Under the pieces are notes generated by a model. That model saw nothing but the letters and a program-made list of their open reading frames with translations. It was not told the origin of the DNA and did not search any database. A stretch of DNA of 8,692 nt, taken from Flavobacteriales bacterium (lineage in GTDB: Bacteria; Bacteroidota; Bacteroidia; Flavobacteriales_F; PHOS-HE28). The stretch's first letter is position 1. Each line of letters opens with the position of its first letter. The translations under genes and the position numbers were made by a program. The stretch spans positions 1 to 8,692 of the forward strand of contig JAGQVR010000119.1 in the NCBI GenBank assembly GCA_020437875.1, read 5' to 3'. This document shows positions 6,959-8,692 of this stretch, piece by piece.

Positions 6959-8581
6959 ATGGCCACAGCGAGCCTGCCTCCCCGGCAGAAGATGATCAAC
7001 ATGATGTACCTCGTGCTCACGGCGATCCTCGCCCTGAACGTGAGCAAGGAAGTGCTCGATGCATTCGCCGTGATGGATGGCGAACTGGTGCGGAGCGAGC
7101 GGGCGCACGAACAGCGCTCAGCGATGGAGTATGCCGTATTCGCGGATGCCGCGGAGCGCTTTCCGGAGAAGTTCAAGGAACCACATGAACGTGCCATGGG
7201 TGTGAAGGCACAGGCGGACTCGCTCGTGGAAAGGATCGAGCGGATCAAGGTGAAGGCCATCGCCGAGGCCGATGGTGCCTCCCTGGCTGCGTTGCGTGGA
7301 AAGGACGCGACGGGAAGGGACACCATGCGCGCGCTGCTCGCGCTCGACAACAAGGACGACCGGGAGACCCTGACGCGCATGCTCGTAGGCGGTGAACCCG
7401 CAGCACCCATCACCAACGAGGGCAGTGCGTATGATCTGAAGCTGCGCATCGCCGCTTTCCGCGACAGCCTGAAGACGTTGGTGAAGGGCAGGGATGATGG
7501 TGAACTCACCGCAGCGTTCGACCTGCTCTTCGACTTCAGTGACCGGCGTGATGCGTCCGGTGTGCTGAACAACTGGGAATCCATCAACTTCTATGATGTG
7601 CCGCTGGCGGCGGGTGTGGCCACCCTGAGCAAGTTGCAGGTGGACATCCGCAGCTCGGAGAACGACGTGGTGAAGTGGCTCTACCGTCAGGTGGATCGCA
7701 AGGAACACCGGTTCAGCACCTTGACCACCGCGGTCATCCCCCAGAGCAACCTGGTGATGCTGGGTGACTCATTCCGCGCTGATGTCTTCCTGGCCGCCTA
7801 CGATCCGAAGAACCGCCCGACGGTGACCATTGACGGGGGATCGACGTTACCGCTCGGTACCGATGGCAAGGCCAAGTTGCAGGTGCGGGGCGATCGGGTG
7901 GGTGAGCAGGTGGTGAACGGAACGATCATGTTCGAAGGTCCCGATGGTCCTGAGAAATTCCCTTACTCCACGACCTACCAGGTGATGGCCCCCTTGTTGG
8001 TCGCATCGCCCACGAAGATGAACGTGCTCTACCGTGGGGTGGACAACCCGATCGACCTGTCGGTGCCGGGCGTACCGATGGAGCGGGTGCAGGCCACCAT
8101 CAGCACCGGGCGGATCGTGCGATCGGGGAACACATGGATCGCATCGGGCATGAACGGGGCTTCGGCCGAGGTGAGCGTTGTGGTGACCATGGCGGATGGT
8201 GGGACCCGGCGTATCGGACCGGTGCGGTTCCGGGTGAAGGACCTCCCACCGCCAACGGCCATCATCTCCGGGATCGAACCGGGAGTGACCAGAGTGCCGA
8301 AGAACAAGTTCTGCGCCTCCCCTGGGGTGCTGGCCAAGTCCTTGGGGTCGGAGTTCGGAGATCAATGGCAGGTGAGATCCTTCGAGTTCACCCTTGTGCG
8401 GAACGGACAGTCACCGATCATCAAATACTGCAACTCGAACGCCTTCACCGAGGACATCAAGGCCATTCTGTGCAAGCTGAAGAGCGGGGACATGATCTAC
8501 GTGGAGGGCATCAAGGCCGTGCTGGCCAACGGGCAGGCGCCGCCCAGGAACCTCTCACCCATTGCGATCAAAGTCCAATGA
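6959..8581 (+). CDS. gldM: Second GldM/PorM-family protein (divergent paralogue)
   Basis: A 540-residue paralogue of the GldM encoded at 2307-3947. The membrane block is nearly identical, with Arg9 followed by KMINMMYLVLTAILALNV (11-28) and SKEVLDAF. The blocks FDFSDRRDASGVLNNWESIN (191-210), YDVPLAAGVATLSKLQVDIR (212-231) and SPTKMNVLYRGVDNP (350-364) are also shared. The middle and C-terminal parts differ: three cysteines (452, 491, 505) lie in the terminal domain where the first GldM has none. Retention of Arg9 and the helix suggests it can still enter a GldL pentamer; this is inference. The ATG at 6959 is the only ATG start in this frame after an in-frame stop at 6911, and no Shine-Dalgarno is apposed. 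It follows the ABC-F gene by 83 nt without a recognisable promoter or terminator, so read-through from that gene is plausible. No second gldL, gldN or gldK is adjacent. It could be an alternative stalk subunit or have another envelope role. Confidence 0.93.
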   Translation: MATASLPPRQKMINMMYLVLTAILALNVSKEVLDAFAVMDGELVRSERAHEQRSAMEYAVFADAAERFPEKFKEPHERAMGVKAQADSLVERIERIKVKAIAEADGASLAALRGKDATGRDTMRALLALDNKDDRETLTRMLVGGEPAAPITNEGSAYDLKLRIAAFRDSLKTLVKGRDDGELTAAFDLLFDFSDRRDASGVLNNWESINFYDVPLAAGVATLSKLQVDIRSSENDVVKWLYRQVDRKEHRFSTLTTAVIPQSNLVMLGDSFRADVFLAAYDPKNRPTVTIDGGSTLPLGTDGKAKLQVRGDRVGEQVVNGTIMFEGPDGPEKFPYSTTYQVMAPLLVASPTKMNVLYRGVDNPIDLSVPGVPMERVQATISTGRIVRSGNTWIASGMNGASAEVSVVVTMADGGTRRIGPVRFRVKDLPPPTAIISGIEPGVTRVPKNKFCASPGVLAKSLGSEFGDQWQVRSFEFTLVRNGQSPIIKYCNSNAFTEDIKAILCKLKSGDMIYVEGIKAVLANGQAPPRNLSPIAIKVQ

Positions 8582-8607
8582 GAAGGCAGTAGTTCGAAAA
8601 AGATCCC

Positions 8608-8615
8608 TATCTTTG
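8608..8615 (+). promoter_or_regulatory. Bacteroidota -7 promoter element for the tRNA gene
   Basis: TATCTTTG matches TAnnTTTG exactly and ends 8 nt before the mature tRNA 5' end, so transcription would start at or very near it. No good TTTG -33 element is seen upstream. The distance to the tRNA implies almost no 5' leader for RNase P to remove. Confidence 0.6.
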
Positions 8616-8623
8616 CCGCCCAT

Positions 8624-8692
<69 letters not shown>

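Noticed and set aside
6920..7188. GGAGG (6920-6924) three bases before an ATG at 6928, suggesting a small overlapping gene
   Set aside because: The spacing is too short for a normal Shine-Dalgarno, the frame runs inside the second gldM, and the peptide is Arg/Pro/Gly-rich without any motif.
6463..7587. A 374-codon - strand frame bridging the ABC-F gene and the second gldM
   Set aside because: Its translation is Ser/Arg/Pro-rich and it overlaps two well-supported genes; it is an antisense artefact.
6959..8581. Second gldM as an assembly duplication or recent copy of the first
   Set aside because: The two genes differ at many synonymous sites even inside the conserved blocks and have different terminal domains, so they are separate old genes.

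Overview
The window carries a type IX secretion / gliding motility core operon from the phylum Bacteroidota. Four co-directional genes on the + strand encode GldK (PorK), GldL (PorL), GldM (PorM) and GldN (PorN) in the canonical order. The phylum is supported by these families, which are essentially confined to Bacteroidota, by weak or absent Shine-Dalgarno sequences, and by two matches to the Bacteroidota -7 promoter element TAnnTTTG. The DNA is clearly GC-rich, and the third codon positions are strongly G/C. This suggests one of the high-GC uncultured Flavobacteriales-like lineages rather than a classic AT-rich Flavobacterium; that placement is inference.

Layout: gldK (6-1358, start close to the window edge), a 108-nt spacer with an inverted repeat and a short tandem repeat, gldL (1467-2258), gldM (2307-3947) and gldN (3969-4829). 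A strong intrinsic terminator (4851-4883) closes this unit. A new -7 element (4895-4902) then precedes an ABC-F ATPase gene (4929-6875). After an 83-nt spacer with no visible promoter or terminator comes a second, divergent GldM-family gene (6959-8581). The window ends inside an initiator tRNA-Met gene (8624 to the edge) that has its own -7 element.

How the genes work together (family knowledge): GldL and GldM form the inner-membrane proton-driven motor. The long GldM periplasmic stalk carries force to the outer-membrane-associated GldK/GldN ring, which energises T9SS export and, in gliding species, adhesin movement. The ABC-F protein is a soluble, ribosome-associated translation factor and is probably functionally unrelated.

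The most interesting point is the second GldM. It keeps the N-terminal transmembrane helix, the conserved Arg9 and the periplasmic core motifs, but it has no partner gldL or gldN beside it. Its C-terminal region, the part expected to meet the GldK/GldN ring, is divergent and contains three cysteines that the first GldM lacks. It could be an alternative or mixed-stator stalk subunit sharing the single GldL encoded here. No mobile elements, CRISPR arrays or clear signs of horizontal transfer were seen.
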